From the NCBI RefSeq assembly GCF_900188125.1, contig NZ_FZOW01000007.1, positions 62,001 through 126,000 on the forward strand: DNA of 64,000 nucleotides. The letters run 5' to 3'. The DNA is from Rhodococcoides kyotonense. GTDB lineage: Bacteria > Actinomycetota > Actinomycetes > Mycobacteriales > Mycobacteriaceae. A program made the translations under genes and the position numbers. The notes beneath the pieces are model-generated. The model searched no databases, was not told where the DNA came from, and saw only the letters and a program-made list of their open reading frames with translations. Below, piece after piece: positions 35,436-44,706 of this stretch; the stretch's first letter is position 1; each line of letters begins with the position of its first letter.

Positions 35436-37198
35436 TTCTCCGTGTCCACGACTACACCGTAGTCGCGACGCGCATCCTCGGCCGTCAGGTACTCATCCCA
35501 GACGTCGCTGAGCACCTGGAACGGATCGCGCTTGAACGGATCACCGAAACCGCCGCCCGACGGCAACTTGATCTCCAGCGTGTCACCGGCATGGATCGTT
35601 TCCTGAGTCACTTTGGAGTACAACACTTCTTCGCGGTCGGTTCCCGCATTACGCGTGAACGATCCCGACACACCGTCGTGCCCACCGAGCGCACCCGCGG
35701 GTGCGTCGGACCGGTTGTCGGCCTCGGATCCGAGGAACGTGTCGGTCTCCATGAGCCACTTGCGGACGCTGCCGATGCCGCCGCGCCACTGCCCGGGAGC
35801 CGGTGCCTCGTCACGCAATTCGTAGCGCAGTGCTCGCATCGCGTGGTTGAGCTCGAGCTCTTCGATCGGGTTGTTGCGGGTGTTGGCCATCAGCGCGTCG
35901 ACGGCGTCCATACCGTCTTTGCCGTTGCGGCCACCGTACGACCCCTCGTTGATCTCGATGTAGACCCAGTACGACTCACCGTCCGGCGCGATGCCGGAGT
36001 AGGCGATCGCACACAGCGCAGCAGACGAGCCTGCGACGGCGTGATCGGGCAACACCGGCGCCAAAGCCAGGTTGATCGAGTCGAACACACGGTTGACCTG
36101 CGAGAACCGAGCAAAGCACGACGCCGGGAAGTCAGGGTTGAAGATCGTGCCCTCGGGGGCGTACGCCTTCACAGGCCGGAAGCAGCCGTCGTTCTGCGGC
36201 ACGAATTCTTCGGTGACGTCCTCATCGAGCAGAATCGTGCGAATCGCCGACACCGCAACCGGGAGCACGGATCCCTCGAACGGCACGTTGAACGCCGTCG
36301 GCACCTGACTGTTCGATCCGGTGAGGTCGATGAGGATGTCCTCGCCGTCGACCTGGACACGCACGGCGACGGCCAGTGGCTCGCCGCGGTTCTTGCCGTC
36401 GTCGTCCAGGTAGCCGATGGGCGCGGAGTAGCTGCCGTCGGGGATTTCCCGAATCTTGCTGCGCAGCATGTTCTCCGAGTAGTCCATCCACCGCTCACCG
36501 GCACTCATGACGGTGTCGAGACCGTATTTCTCGAGCAGTTCGGTGAACCTCTTCTCACCGATGCGCGAGCAGGCGATGAGCGCTTCGAGGTCGCCGCGGT
36601 TCTGCTCGGGGGTGCGGACGTTGTCGAGGATGTGCTGGATCAGGTAGTCGTTGCGGACTCCGGCCTCGTAGATCTTCATCGAGTCCATGAGCTTGCCCTC
36701 GGCCCAGACGTCGACGACGTCCATGCACAGGCCGGGGAAGTTGCCTCCGACGTCGGACACATGCCCTGTGCAGCCGGCGAATCCGATGTGCTCGCCCTGC
36801 CAGAAGATCGGGATGATGACGCCGTAGTCGGGCGAGTGCGCGGCACCGTGGTACGGGTGGTTGTGCAGGATGACGTCACCGGGCTTGTACGTTCCCGCGA
36901 GTCGACGGTTCACACCGCGGATGTAGGCGGGAATCGAACCGCAGTGCATGGGAGTCGAATCCGACTCGCACAGTTCGCGTCCGTTGACGTCGAAGATGCC
37001 TGCGCCGAGGTCCTCGGATTCGCGGATGAGGCTGGAGTACGCCATCCGGTACAGGACCTGGGCCATCTCCTTCGCCATCGACTGCAGCGCACCACCGATG
37101 ACGCGCAACGTGATCGGGTCGACCTCGACGTCGTTCCACGTGCGGGTCGCTTCGCCCGCGAGGGATACACCGGTCTTGGGCATCAGCGCCTTGCTCAT
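35381..37198 (-). CDS. hyuB: Hydantoinase B / oxoprolinase subunit
   Basis: 605 residues, the full family length. Typical features are IRESEDLGAGIFD, MHCGSIPAYIRGV, the HNHPYHGAAHSPDYG metal/ligand loop and the C-terminal PSGGGFGDP. With HyuA it forms an ATP-dependent enzyme that opens hydantoin or oxoproline rings, or carboxylates ketones in related systems. Its ATG overlaps the hyuA stop (ATGA). The substrate cannot be read from the sequence. Confidence 0.92.
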   Translation of the reverse strand: MSKALMPKTGVSLAGEATRTWNDVEVDPITLRVIGGALQSMAKEMAQVLYRMAYSSLIRESEDLGAGIFDVNGRELCESDSTPMHCGSIPAYIRGVNRRLAGTYKPGDVILHNHPYHGAAHSPDYGVIIPIFWQGEHIGFAGCTGHVSDVGGNFPGLCMDVVDVWAEGKLMDSMKIYEAGVRNDYLIQHILDNVRTPEQNRGDLEALIACSRIGEKRFTELLEKYGLDTVMSAGERWMDYSENMLRSKIREIPDGSYSAPIGYLDDDGKNRGEPLAVAVRVQVDGEDILIDLTGSNSQVPTAFNVPFEGSVLPVAVSAIRTILLDEDVTEEFVPQNDGCFRPVKAYAPEGTIFNPDFPASCFARFSQVNRVFDSINLALAPVLPDHAVAGSSAALCAIAYSGIAPDGESYWVYIEINEGSYGGRNGKDGMDAVDALMANTRNNPIEELELNHAMRALRYELRDEAPAPGQWRGGIGSVRKWLMETDTFLGSEADNRSDAPAGALGGHDGVSGSFTRNAGTDREEVLYSKVTQETIHAGDTLEIKLPSGGGFGDPFKRDPFQVLSDVWDEYLTAEDARRDYGVVVDTEKWIVDEDATAGLRAGSAA

Positions 37199-39276
37199 GC
37201 GGGGTTCCTCTCGATGATGATGTGGCCGACGGCGTCGACGGTCGCGTGCTGGTTCATGCCGATGATGGTGGTCGAGTCGAACTGTTCGACGATCGCAGGA
37301 CCGGCAAAGGCGTTGCCCGCCAACAACAAGGACCGTTCGTACACAGGTGTGTCGACCCACTCCGGCTTCGCGGTCTCGTCGGCCCAGAACAGCGCCTGTG
37401 TGGTGGTCTTGATCGCGGCCGACGCGTCGGCGCCGCCTTTTTCGATCTCCGAGATCCGAACGTGCGGAACCGCCCCGACACCGGTGACGCGAATGTTGAT
37501 GAGCTGCACGGGCTTGTCGTCGAAACGCTGCGAGTACGTGCGTCCGTGTGCTTCGTGGAAGGCCTCGGCGGTGGTCTTGACCCACACGTCGTCGATGGCG
37601 CCGTCCGGCGCCTGAACTCGAAGCTCGTAGCCCTGACCGACGTAGCGGCAGTCGACACTGCGTTCGAGCGAAATATGCTCGGGTGCAACACCGTCGGCTT
37701 CGAGCTGCGCGATGGCCTGCTTCGACAGACGATCCATCTGCGACGCGATGAGTTCGATGTCCGGATCAGCCGACGACGTCCACACCGTCGTGGGTACTTC
37801 GTAGCGGATGTCGGTGGTGAGCAGACCGACGGCGGAGGTGATACCGGGATGGCCGGGCACGATCACACGTGGGATACCGAGCTGGTCGGCGATCTGCCAC
37901 GCGAACAGCGGTCCTGCACCGCCTTCGGCGATCAGCGAGAAGTCGCGCGGGTCATAGCCTTTGCGTACCGAGTGCAGACTGATCGCCTCGGTCATCGAGT
38001 GCGCCAGAATCTTGAAGATACCCATCGCGGCCTCGTCGAGCGGAGTCTCCAGCTTGTCCGCGATGTGCGTCTGAATCGCCTCGCGGGCCAGTTCAGGCTT
38101 CACTTCCATGGTCCCGGACAGGAAGCTGTTCTCACGCAACCAGCCCATCATGACCATCGCGTCGGTGGACGTCGGCTCGGTACCACCGCGGTTGTAACAG
38201 GCAGGGCCAGGCACAGCGCCGGCACTACGAGGTCCGACGCGGAACATGCCACCGTCGTCGACGACGGCGATCGAGCCGCCACCAGCGCCGATCGTGTCGA
38301 CCTCGGCCATCGGGACCATCGCGTGATAGTCGCCGATACGCGTGTCGAGCAGGTGCTTCATACGCAACGCACCATCCGGCGCGACGCCGACGTCTGCCGA
38401 CGTGCCACCAACGTCGAGAGTAATGACGCTCGGAAATCCCGACGCCTTGCCGATGGCGCAGCCACCGAGCAGACCGGCGATGACGCCACTGGTCAACAGC
38501 GACACCGGGATCTCGCTGGCGCTGCGCGAGGTGACGAGCCCACCGGCCGACGTCATCAGATGGACGTCCTCACCGACCTGCGCAGCGCGCGCCTTGTCGG
38601 CGAGATTCTCGATGTACTTCGACGTCTTCGGGCCGATGAACGCGTTGAGCGCGGCCGTCGAAAAGCGTTCGTACTCACGGTATTGCGGCGCCACCTCACT
38701 GGACAGCGAAATGAAGACCTCGGGAAACTCTTCGAGAATGATTGCCTTGACGCGTTGCTCGTGCGTCGGATTGCGGTACGAATGCAGGAAGGCGACGGCA
38801 ATCGCCTGCACACCACGATCTTTCAGCAGCCGGACCTGTTCGCGCACGGCGTCTTCGTCGAGCGGCGTCAGGACGTTGCCTGCGGCATCGATGCGCTCGG
38901 GGACGACGCGACGGTTGCGGCGCGGCACGAGCTGCCATTTCTGCCACGGAAGATCTTGGTAGTTGGAGTAGTTGAGCGGACGCTTCTTCCGCGCGATGTG
39001 CAGGAGGTCGCGGAAGCCTTCGGTCGTGATCATGCCGACGTCGGATCCGTTGTGCTCGAGCACGATGTTGGTCGCGACAGTCGTGCCGTGGAAGAACATG
39101 TCGATCTCGGACGGGTCGATGCCGGCGCGCTCGGCGAGAACTCCGATGCCGTCCATCGTTCCGATCGACGGATCGTGGTTGGTCGACGGCGTCTTGTGCA
39201 CCACCACGGTGCCGTCGTCGTACCACAGCACGAGATCGGTGAACGTGCCGCCGACGTCGACTCCAATTCGTTTCAT
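37195..39276 (-). CDS. hyuA: Hydantoinase A / oxoprolinase subunit
   Basis: 693 residues from the ATG at 39276, with GGAAG upstream; a TTG one codon earlier is also possible. The N-terminal ASKHA ATPase motif is GVDVGGTFTDLVLW. FHGTTVATNIVLEHNG and the second phosphate loop LDVGGTSADVGV follow, then IGAGGGSIA. It binds ATP and drives the ring-opening reaction with HyuB. It is the first gene of the minus-strand operon hyuA-hyuB-amidase and diverges from the GntR regulator. Confidence 0.93.
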   Translation of the reverse strand: MKRIGVDVGGTFTDLVLWYDDGTVVVHKTPSTNHDPSIGTMDGIGVLAERAGIDPSEIDMFFHGTTVATNIVLEHNGSDVGMITTEGFRDLLHIARKKRPLNYSNYQDLPWQKWQLVPRRNRRVVPERIDAAGNVLTPLDEDAVREQVRLLKDRGVQAIAVAFLHSYRNPTHEQRVKAIILEEFPEVFISLSSEVAPQYREYERFSTAALNAFIGPKTSKYIENLADKARAAQVGEDVHLMTSAGGLVTSRSASEIPVSLLTSGVIAGLLGGCAIGKASGFPSVITLDVGGTSADVGVAPDGALRMKHLLDTRIGDYHAMVPMAEVDTIGAGGGSIAVVDDGGMFRVGPRSAGAVPGPACYNRGGTEPTSTDAMVMMGWLRENSFLSGTMEVKPELAREAIQTHIADKLETPLDEAAMGIFKILAHSMTEAISLHSVRKGYDPRDFSLIAEGGAGPLFAWQIADQLGIPRVIVPGHPGITSAVGLLTTDIRYEVPTTVWTSSADPDIELIASQMDRLSKQAIAQLEADGVAPEHISLERSVDCRYVGQGYELRVQAPDGAIDDVWVKTTAEAFHEAHGRTYSQRFDDKPVQLINIRVTGVGAVPHVRISEIEKGGADASAAIKTTTQALFWADETAKPEWVDTPVYERSLLLAGNAFAGPAIVEQFDSTTIIGMNQHATVDAVGHIIIERNPA

Positions 39277-39587
39277 CAAGCTTCCATTTCTGCCGGCGCC
39301 CTCGAAGGAGCGGAAGGGACGACCGAGTGATTCGTCGGCCCTGAAAGTGTCGGGCTCACCGCGCTTGGGGTGACACGAGTCATAGTGCCTGTCTCCGCCG
39401 ATGAAAGCAATACCTCAGATGTTTCCCGCATGAAAACCGTGCCCTGACGCCCGAACCGCCCGATCCATGCGACATGGGCGTCGAAAGAGCGGATGATTAA
39501 CAGGTCTGGATATGCGCGACGCAGACCGACACACCGGATAGGCTCGTGCGCGTTCAGCCCAGCACTTTCGAGTAGAAGGATCGCGAC
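39277..39587. other. 311-base divergent regulatory region without a gene
   Basis: No plausible coding sequence is seen. On the minus strand, TTGCTT (39405-39410) and CACTAT 17 bases further on could form the hyuA promoter. The operator-like ACCTCAGATGTTT at 39412-39424 lies just upstream of that -35. The segment nearest the GntR gene contains the ribosome binding site AAGGA but no further repeat. Confidence 0.5.
39412..39424. promoter_or_regulatory. Candidate GntR-FCD operator, copy A (hyuA side)
   Basis: ACCTCAGATGTTT agrees with ACGTCTGATGTTT at 40384-40396 in 11 of 13 positions. Both sites flank the GntR gene and sit at promoter positions of the two divergent pathways. Confidence 0.45.
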
Positions 39588-40319
39588 GTGAGCGACACGA
39601 CCGCCGATGCGGCGCCCAAGGCCGGTCCGGCGTACGCAGTTCTGGCCGGCCACCTGCGCGAACGCATCCTGTCCGGTGAGTTGCAGCCCGGCGCCAGACT
39701 TCCCGGCGATACCGAACTCAGCGCCGAATTCGGCGTCGGCCGGAGCACCATTCGCGAAGCGCTCCGCTCGCTGGCCAGCCAGAACCTCATTCTCACGACG
39801 CGCGGAGTGACGGGCGGAAGCTTCGTCGCCGAGCCAAGCGTCGGGCACATCAGCGCCCACCTCGAAACCGGCGTCGCCCTGATGGCCGCCGCGGAGGCCG
39901 TCACAGTCGACCAGCTGATGGAGGTTCGCAACTTGATGGAGGTGCCCGCGGCAGGGATCGCCGCGTTCCGGCGCACCGACGACCACGTCGCACAGCTTCG
40001 GGCGAGCATGTTCGATCCGACCGGCGCACAGGGCCCCGAAACATACACGCGGAATCAGGAGTTTCACCTCGTCCTGCTGCGCGCAGCGCAGAATCCCCTG
40101 CTCGAGCTCATCACTGCGCCCGTGTTTCGCGTGTTGTCGGGCAGGTTCGGACGCGATCACGCGCCCGACGGCTTCTGGCAGTGCGTCGACCACGATCATC
40201 GGGCGATTCTCGACGTCATCGTCGCAGGTGATTCGATGGCCGCAATGGATCTGATGCGCAAGCACCTCGACCACCTCGGCGACTCGTATCGTCAGATGGA
40301 TCGACTGCGCGCCGAGTAA
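39588..40319 (+). CDS. GntR-family regulator with FCD effector domain (FadR type)
   Basis: 243 residues; GTG start after AAGGA. The winged helix is at about 15-75 (ERILSGELQPGARLPGDTELSAEFGVGRSTIREALRSLASQ in part). The FCD domain has the metal-ligand pattern MEVRNLMEVPAAGIAA, NQEFHLVLLRAAQNPLL and DHDHRAILDVI. FCD proteins respond to carboxylic acids. Its position between the hydantoinase operon and the CoA pathway, and the shared operator-like motif, suggest that it regulates both. Confidence 0.92.
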   Translation: MSDTTADAAPKAGPAYAVLAGHLRERILSGELQPGARLPGDTELSAEFGVGRSTIREALRSLASQNLILTTRGVTGGSFVAEPSVGHISAHLETGVALMAAAEAVTVDQLMEVRNLMEVPAAGIAAFRRTDDHVAQLRASMFDPTGAQGPETYTRNQEFHLVLLRAAQNPLLELITAPVFRVLSGRFGRDHAPDGFWQCVDHDHRAILDVIVAGDSMAAMDLMRKHLDHLGDSYRQMDRLRAE

Positions 40320-40371
40320 GTATCTGCTCTTTCGACGCGAATCTTCGCGGTTGCTCGACGAAAAGTGACCC

Positions 40372-40400
40372 TTGACTCATTAAACGTCTGATGTTTATGG
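40372..40400 (+). promoter_or_regulatory. Promoter of the CoA pathway operon with operator copy B in its spacer
   Basis: TTGACT (40372-40377) and TTATGG (40395-40400) are 17 bases apart. The inverted repeat TAAAC-GTCTGAT-GTTTA and the 13-mer ACGTCTGATGTTT (40384-40396) lie between them, so a bound repressor would block polymerase. The -10 match is weak. Confidence 0.5.
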
Positions 40401-40441
40401 TTCAGGGGCAGGCATTCGCCGAACCAACACGAGGAGACACG

Positions 40442-40984
40442 GTGGCAACCCATCCGGCCGTTCTAGGGCGCTTCTTCGAGGACTACGTCGTGGGTGACGT
40501 GTACCAACACCCCCTCGGACGGACGATCTCCGAGACCGACAACACGTGGGTCACGCTGCTGTCGATGAACACCAACCAGAACCACTTCAACGCACACCTG
40601 GCCGCGCAGAACCCCATCACCGAGGGACGCGTCATCGTCAACTCCGGCCTGACAGTTGCTGTGGTACTGGGCATTTCGGTACTCGACATGAGCCAGAACG
40701 CAATTTCGAATCTCGCGTTCACCGACATCAAGATGTCGCACCCCGTCTACGCGGGCGACACAATCTACGCCGAGAGCATCTGCACCGGGCTGCGTAAGTC
40801 CGAGTCACGCCCGTATTCAGGAATCGTCTCCATGATCACCCGAGGCCTCAATCAGGATGGCGTGGAGGTGATTTCGTGGAAGCGCTCCGTCATGGTCGCC
40901 ACGCGTGAAAGCGGCATCGGGCAGAACTACTTCCCCGAGGCTGTCAGCGGTCCACTCGAACTACCGAAGGAGACGGACGCATGA
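40442..40984 (+). CDS. MaoC-family (R)-specific enoyl-CoA hydratase
   Basis: 180 residues from a GTG with GAGGAGA upstream; the longer frame starts inside the promoter. The hot-dog hydratase motif is LLSMNTNQNHFNAHLA, with the Asn/Asp-x4-His pair of the active site. MSHPVYAGDTIYAES forms the following strand turn. It would hydrate an unsaturated acyl-CoA such as mesaconyl-CoA or a related dicarboxyl thioester, given the CitE-like lyase in the same operon. It overlaps the CoA transferase gene (ATGA). Confidence 0.9.
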   Translation: MATHPAVLGRFFEDYVVGDVYQHPLGRTISETDNTWVTLLSMNTNQNHFNAHLAAQNPITEGRVIVNSGLTVAVVLGISVLDMSQNAISNLAFTDIKMSHPVYAGDTIYAESICTGLRKSESRPYSGIVSMITRGLNQDGVEVISWKRSVMVATRESGIGQNYFPEAVSGPLELPKETDA

Positions 40985-42189
40985 GGCCTCTCGAAGATGT
41001 ACGCATCATATCGCTCGAACAGTACGGCGCAGGCCCCTTCGGCAGCGTCCACCTCGCTGATCTGGGTGCCGATGTCATCAAGATCGAGGATCCGAGCGTC
41101 GGCGGCGACGTCGGACGCTACGTGCCCCCGTACAACCAGGGCGAGGACTCGTTGTTCTTCGAGACCTTCAACCGTAACAAGCGCAGCCTCTCACTCGATC
41201 TGTCGACGCCCGCCGGCCGCAGCGTATTCGAGGATCTGGTGCGCGGTGCCGACGCGGTGTATTCCAACCTGCGCGGCGACGTACCGAAGAAAATCGGAAT
41301 CACGTACGACGACCTGAAGCACCTCAACCCCGCGATCGTGTGCTGCAGTCTCACCGGCTTCGGGATGACGGGACCGCGCGCGAAAGAGCCTGGTTACGAC
41401 TACATTCTGCAGGGTCTCGCCGGCTGGATGGACGTCACAGGTGACCCCGACGGCCCACCCACCAAGTCGGGTCTCTCGCTCGTCGACTACTCCGGTGGTT
41501 TCGTCGCCGCGATTTCCCTGCTGTCCGGCCTCCACGCTGCCCGACGCGACGGCGTCGGCGGAGATTGCGATGTCTCGCTGTACGACACGGCGATGTCGCT
41601 GCTCACCTACCCCGCCACGTGGCACCTCAACGCAGGTTTCGAGCCCGTGCGCACGAAGAACTCGGCGCACCCGTCTCTAGTTCCGTTCCAGGCCTTCGAG
41701 GCGAGCGACGGTTGGCTCGTCGTGGGATGCGCGAAGGAAAAGTTCTGGGAGCGTTTGGTTATCGCGATCGGCAGGCCCGAACTGGGCGCCGATCCTCGGT
41801 TCACCAGCTTCGCGTTGCGCGGCACCAATCAGGGCGAGTTGCTCCCCATTCTCGAGGAGGTCTTCGCGACGGCGTCGGTCGATCACTGGCTGTCACTGCT
41901 CGGGCCGGCCGGTGTTCCGTCCGGACCCATCAACGACATCGCGCATGCACTGACCGAACCGCACACGCTCGCACGGAATCTCATCGTCGAGACGTCCCAT
42001 CCCGTGTACGACACCATCCGCCAGGTCGCATCCCCCGTGAACTTCGGCGCCGAGAAGCCACAGTACCGACGCGCGCCCCAACGCAACGAGCACTTCGACG
42101 AGGTCGTCGGCTCACTCGGCTACGACGCCCAGCATATCGAGAAGCTCACTGCCGAAGGAGCATTCGGGACGTCCGAGGTTCGGGCGTGA
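40981..42189 (+). CDS. CaiB/BaiF (family III) CoA transferase
   Basis: 402 residues. ISLEQYGAGPFGSVHLADLGADVIKIE is the typical N-terminus, RNKRSLSLDL follows, and the catalytic Asp is in EPGYDYILQGLAG. It activates a carboxylic acid by transfer of CoA from a donor thioester, which would supply the substrate for the acyl-CoA enzymes encoded around it. The stop overlaps the next start as GTGA. Confidence 0.93.
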   Translation: MRPLEDVRIISLEQYGAGPFGSVHLADLGADVIKIEDPSVGGDVGRYVPPYNQGEDSLFFETFNRNKRSLSLDLSTPAGRSVFEDLVRGADAVYSNLRGDVPKKIGITYDDLKHLNPAIVCCSLTGFGMTGPRAKEPGYDYILQGLAGWMDVTGDPDGPPTKSGLSLVDYSGGFVAAISLLSGLHAARRDGVGGDCDVSLYDTAMSLLTYPATWHLNAGFEPVRTKNSAHPSLVPFQAFEASDGWLVVGCAKEKFWERLVIAIGRPELGADPRFTSFALRGTNQGELLPILEEVFATASVDHWLSLLGPAGVPSGPINDIAHALTEPHTLARNLIVETSHPVYDTIRQVASPVNFGAEKPQYRRAPQRNEHFDEVVGSLGYDAQHIEKLTAEGAFGTSEVRA

Positions 42190-43532
42190 GCACCGCAGTC
42201 CTCGCCGAGTGGGCACTGAGTGTCGACGAGCTACCGGATGAGGTTCGGCGCGCAGCATCACGCCACCTGCTCGATGGCGTCGGGAATGCTGTTGCTGCAG
42301 CCCGACTCGGCGCAGGCGCGGCGGGATGGTCGGTGGCTACTGCGTTGGGCGGCTCCTCCGAAGCGAGGCCACTGACCGGCACACAGCCGCTGTCGGCGCC
42401 GGCGGCCGCTATGGCCTCGGCGGTGCTCGTGCACGCACTCGACTTCGACGACACCCACGCGGGCGCCCTCGTACATCCGACGGTGGTGTCGCTACCAGCG
42501 GCCTTCGCCGTCGGGCAGGAAACCGGAGCCACAGGCGCAGAGATCCTGACTGCCTTCGCTCTCGGTCTCGAAACTGCGTGTCGCTTGGGCGCAGTCAGTC
42601 CGCACGGTTTCCATGCTCGGGGCATGCATGCGACTGGGGTCGTCGGCCCGTTGTCGTCGGCTGTGGTGGCCGGGCGTTTGTTGGGGCTGTCACCGTCGGT
42701 TCTCGTGCACGCGTTGGGCATCGCTGGCTCGTCGAGTGCAGGCCTACTCGAATTCCTCGACAGCGACGCCGATACGAAGTCACTCCATCCCGGATCTGCC
42801 GGTTTCAACGGCATTCTCGCGGCCCGACTCGCCGCCGCCGGTGCCGGCGGGCCCGCGTCGGTACTCGAAGGCAAGCGTGGTCTGTACGCCGCCTTGTCCG
42901 ACCGCCCTGCAGACCTGGCCGTCCTGACCGCCGATCTCGGTACTTCGTGGGAGTCCACCCGCATCGGGATCAAGCCCTACCCCAGTTGCCAATTGATGCA
43001 CGTGACACTCGACGCGGTGAAGGCTGCCGGTTTTTCGTCTGGGGAGATCACCGACATCGAGGTCTTCGTGCATCCCGATTCGAGGCCCATCGTCTGTGGA
43101 CCGAACGCCGGTGTCGCCGCACCGCGCAGTACATACGACGGCAAATTCGACCTGCCGTGGTCCGTCGCCGCACTGCTGCACGACGGCGCGGTGACGGTCG
43201 GAACCTACACCCCGGAATCCATTGCACGACATGAGGTTTTGGATACCGCCCGCGCGGTACGCGTCACCGACATGACGTACGACGGGCCCGCCGCGTCGGC
43301 TCCGGGACGTGCACTGATCACCCTTTCCGATGGCAGCGTCCTCGAAGGCCGTGTCGACGGGAGCAGGGGCAGTGCCGCATTCCCGCTCGACGACGCGGGC
43401 CTGCGCGAGAAGTTCCTCTCGAACTGCGGGAATCACTCCAGCGCACCAGAACTCGCCGACCTGCTCCTCACTCTCGACGATCAACCCGACCTCACTGCGG
43501 TGCTGGACCTGGCCGCCGACATCTCCCGATAG
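42186..43532 (+). CDS. MmgE/PrpD-family dehydratase-like protein
   Basis: 448 residues from a GTG overlapping the CoA transferase stop. The all-helical domain carries VHALDFDDTHAGALVHPTVV with the conserved Asp/His cluster, then SLHPGSAGFNGILAARLA and GIKPYPSCQLMH. The family includes 2-methylcitrate dehydratase, cis-aconitate decarboxylase and other enzymes on tricarboxylic or dicarboxylic acids. A dehydration or decarboxylation of a polycarboxylate in this pathway is likely, but not which. Confidence 0.88.
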   Translation: MSTAVLAEWALSVDELPDEVRRAASRHLLDGVGNAVAAARLGAGAAGWSVATALGGSSEARPLTGTQPLSAPAAAMASAVLVHALDFDDTHAGALVHPTVVSLPAAFAVGQETGATGAEILTAFALGLETACRLGAVSPHGFHARGMHATGVVGPLSSAVVAGRLLGLSPSVLVHALGIAGSSSAGLLEFLDSDADTKSLHPGSAGFNGILAARLAAAGAGGPASVLEGKRGLYAALSDRPADLAVLTADLGTSWESTRIGIKPYPSCQLMHVTLDAVKAAGFSSGEITDIEVFVHPDSRPIVCGPNAGVAAPRSTYDGKFDLPWSVAALLHDGAVTVGTYTPESIARHEVLDTARAVRVTDMTYDGPAASAPGRALITLSDGSVLEGRVDGSRGSAAFPLDDAGLREKFLSNCGNHSSAPELADLLLTLDDQPDLTAVLDLAADISR

Positions 43533-43542
43533 GACTACCGCC

Positions 43543-44706
43543 GTGGACTTCACGTACACCGAAGATCAGCTCGACTTCCGAAAGGCACTGCGCCACTTCG
43601 TCGACAAGGAGATCGTCCCCGTCGCGAACGAGTGGGAGAAGAGCGGACGCTACCCCACCGAGATCGTCGACCACATGAAGGCCATGGGCCTGTTCGGGAT
43701 CACGACGCCCGAAGAGTACGGCGGCCTCGACCTGGACAAGGTGTCGTTCACCCTCGTATACGAGGAACTGGCGCGCGGGTGGATGGGCGTCGCTGGCATC
43801 CTCGGCAGCCACAACCTTTCGTGCTGGATGATCAACAAGCACGGCACCGACGAGCAGAAGCAGAACTTGTTGCCCAAGTTGGCCTCCGGTGAATGGCGCA
43901 CCGGCGTCGGCCTGACCGAACCCGGCGCGGGCACCGACCTGCAGGGAATCAAGACGACGGCCAAGCGCGACGGCGATCATTACATCGTCAACGGCGCGAA
44001 GACGTGGATCACCAACGCCCGTCACGCGAACGTTCTGCCCGTGCTGGTCAAGACCGATCCAACGGCGTCGCCCGCGCACAAGGGCATGAGTCTGCTGCTG
44101 ATCGACACCACGCTCGACGGCTTCGAAGTGCAGCGTGACATGGGAAAGCTGGGATACAAGGGCACCGAATCCTGCGAGATTCTGCTCGACAACATCCGCG
44201 TACCCGTCGACGCGTTTCTCGGTGGGGTCGAAGGCCGTGGCCTGCAGCAGGCGCTGTCGGGGCTGGAGATCGGACGCCTGAACATCGCCGGCCGAAGCGT
44301 CGGGATCGCACAGGCGGCGTACGACGCCGCACTGCAGTACGCACGTGAGCGCACTGCCTTCGGGCAGCCGATCGCCGACTTCCAGGCCATCCAGTTGAAG
44401 ATCGCCGACATCGCGACCCAGCTGCAGGCCGCGCGTCTGATGACGTACTGGGCTGCATCGCAAGCAGATTCGGGCAAGCGGGTCGACATGGAAGCCGGTA
44501 TGGCGAAGTACTTCGCGTCCGAGACCGCGATCACCGCGAGCCTCGAAGCCATGCGCATTCACGGCGGTTACGGATACTCGACGGAATTCGTCGTCGAGCG
44601 TCTGTACCGCGACGCACCGTTGATGGCCATCGGTGAGGGTACCAACGACATCATGCGTACCGTCATCGCGAAATCCCTTGTCGCGGGTAGTGGAGTTATC
44701 GGGTGA
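43543..44706 (+). CDS. Acyl-CoA dehydrogenase
   Basis: 387 residues from a GTG after AGGA, 10 bases beyond the PrpD-like stop. Motifs: GVGLTEPGAGTDLQGIKTTA and ITNARHANVLPVL in the FAD/substrate half, then YARERTAFGQPIADFQAIQLKIADI, HGGYGYSTEFVVERLYRD and the catalytic Glu in AIGEGTNDIM. The position of this Glu is that of glutaryl- and short/branched-chain dehydrogenases. It would introduce a 2,3 double bond into the CoA ester before MaoC hydration. Confidence 0.93.
   Translation: MDFTYTEDQLDFRKALRHFVDKEIVPVANEWEKSGRYPTEIVDHMKAMGLFGITTPEEYGGLDLDKVSFTLVYEELARGWMGVAGILGSHNLSCWMINKHGTDEQKQNLLPKLASGEWRTGVGLTEPGAGTDLQGIKTTAKRDGDHYIVNGAKTWITNARHANVLPVLVKTDPTASPAHKGMSLLLIDTTLDGFEVQRDMGKLGYKGTESCEILLDNIRVPVDAFLGGVEGRGLQQALSGLEIGRLNIAGRSVGIAQAAYDAALQYARERTAFGQPIADFQAIQLKIADIATQLQAARLMTYWAASQADSGKRVDMEAGMAKYFASETAITASLEAMRIHGGYGYSTEFVVERLYRDAPLMAIGEGTNDIMRTVIAKSLVAGSGVIG

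Noticed and set aside
35591..39330. Two plus-strand open frames of about 670 and 700 codons across the hydantoinase genes
   Set aside because: The amino-acid composition is Arg/Asp/Val-rich without hydrophobic cores, and both mirror the codon bias of hyuA and hyuB.
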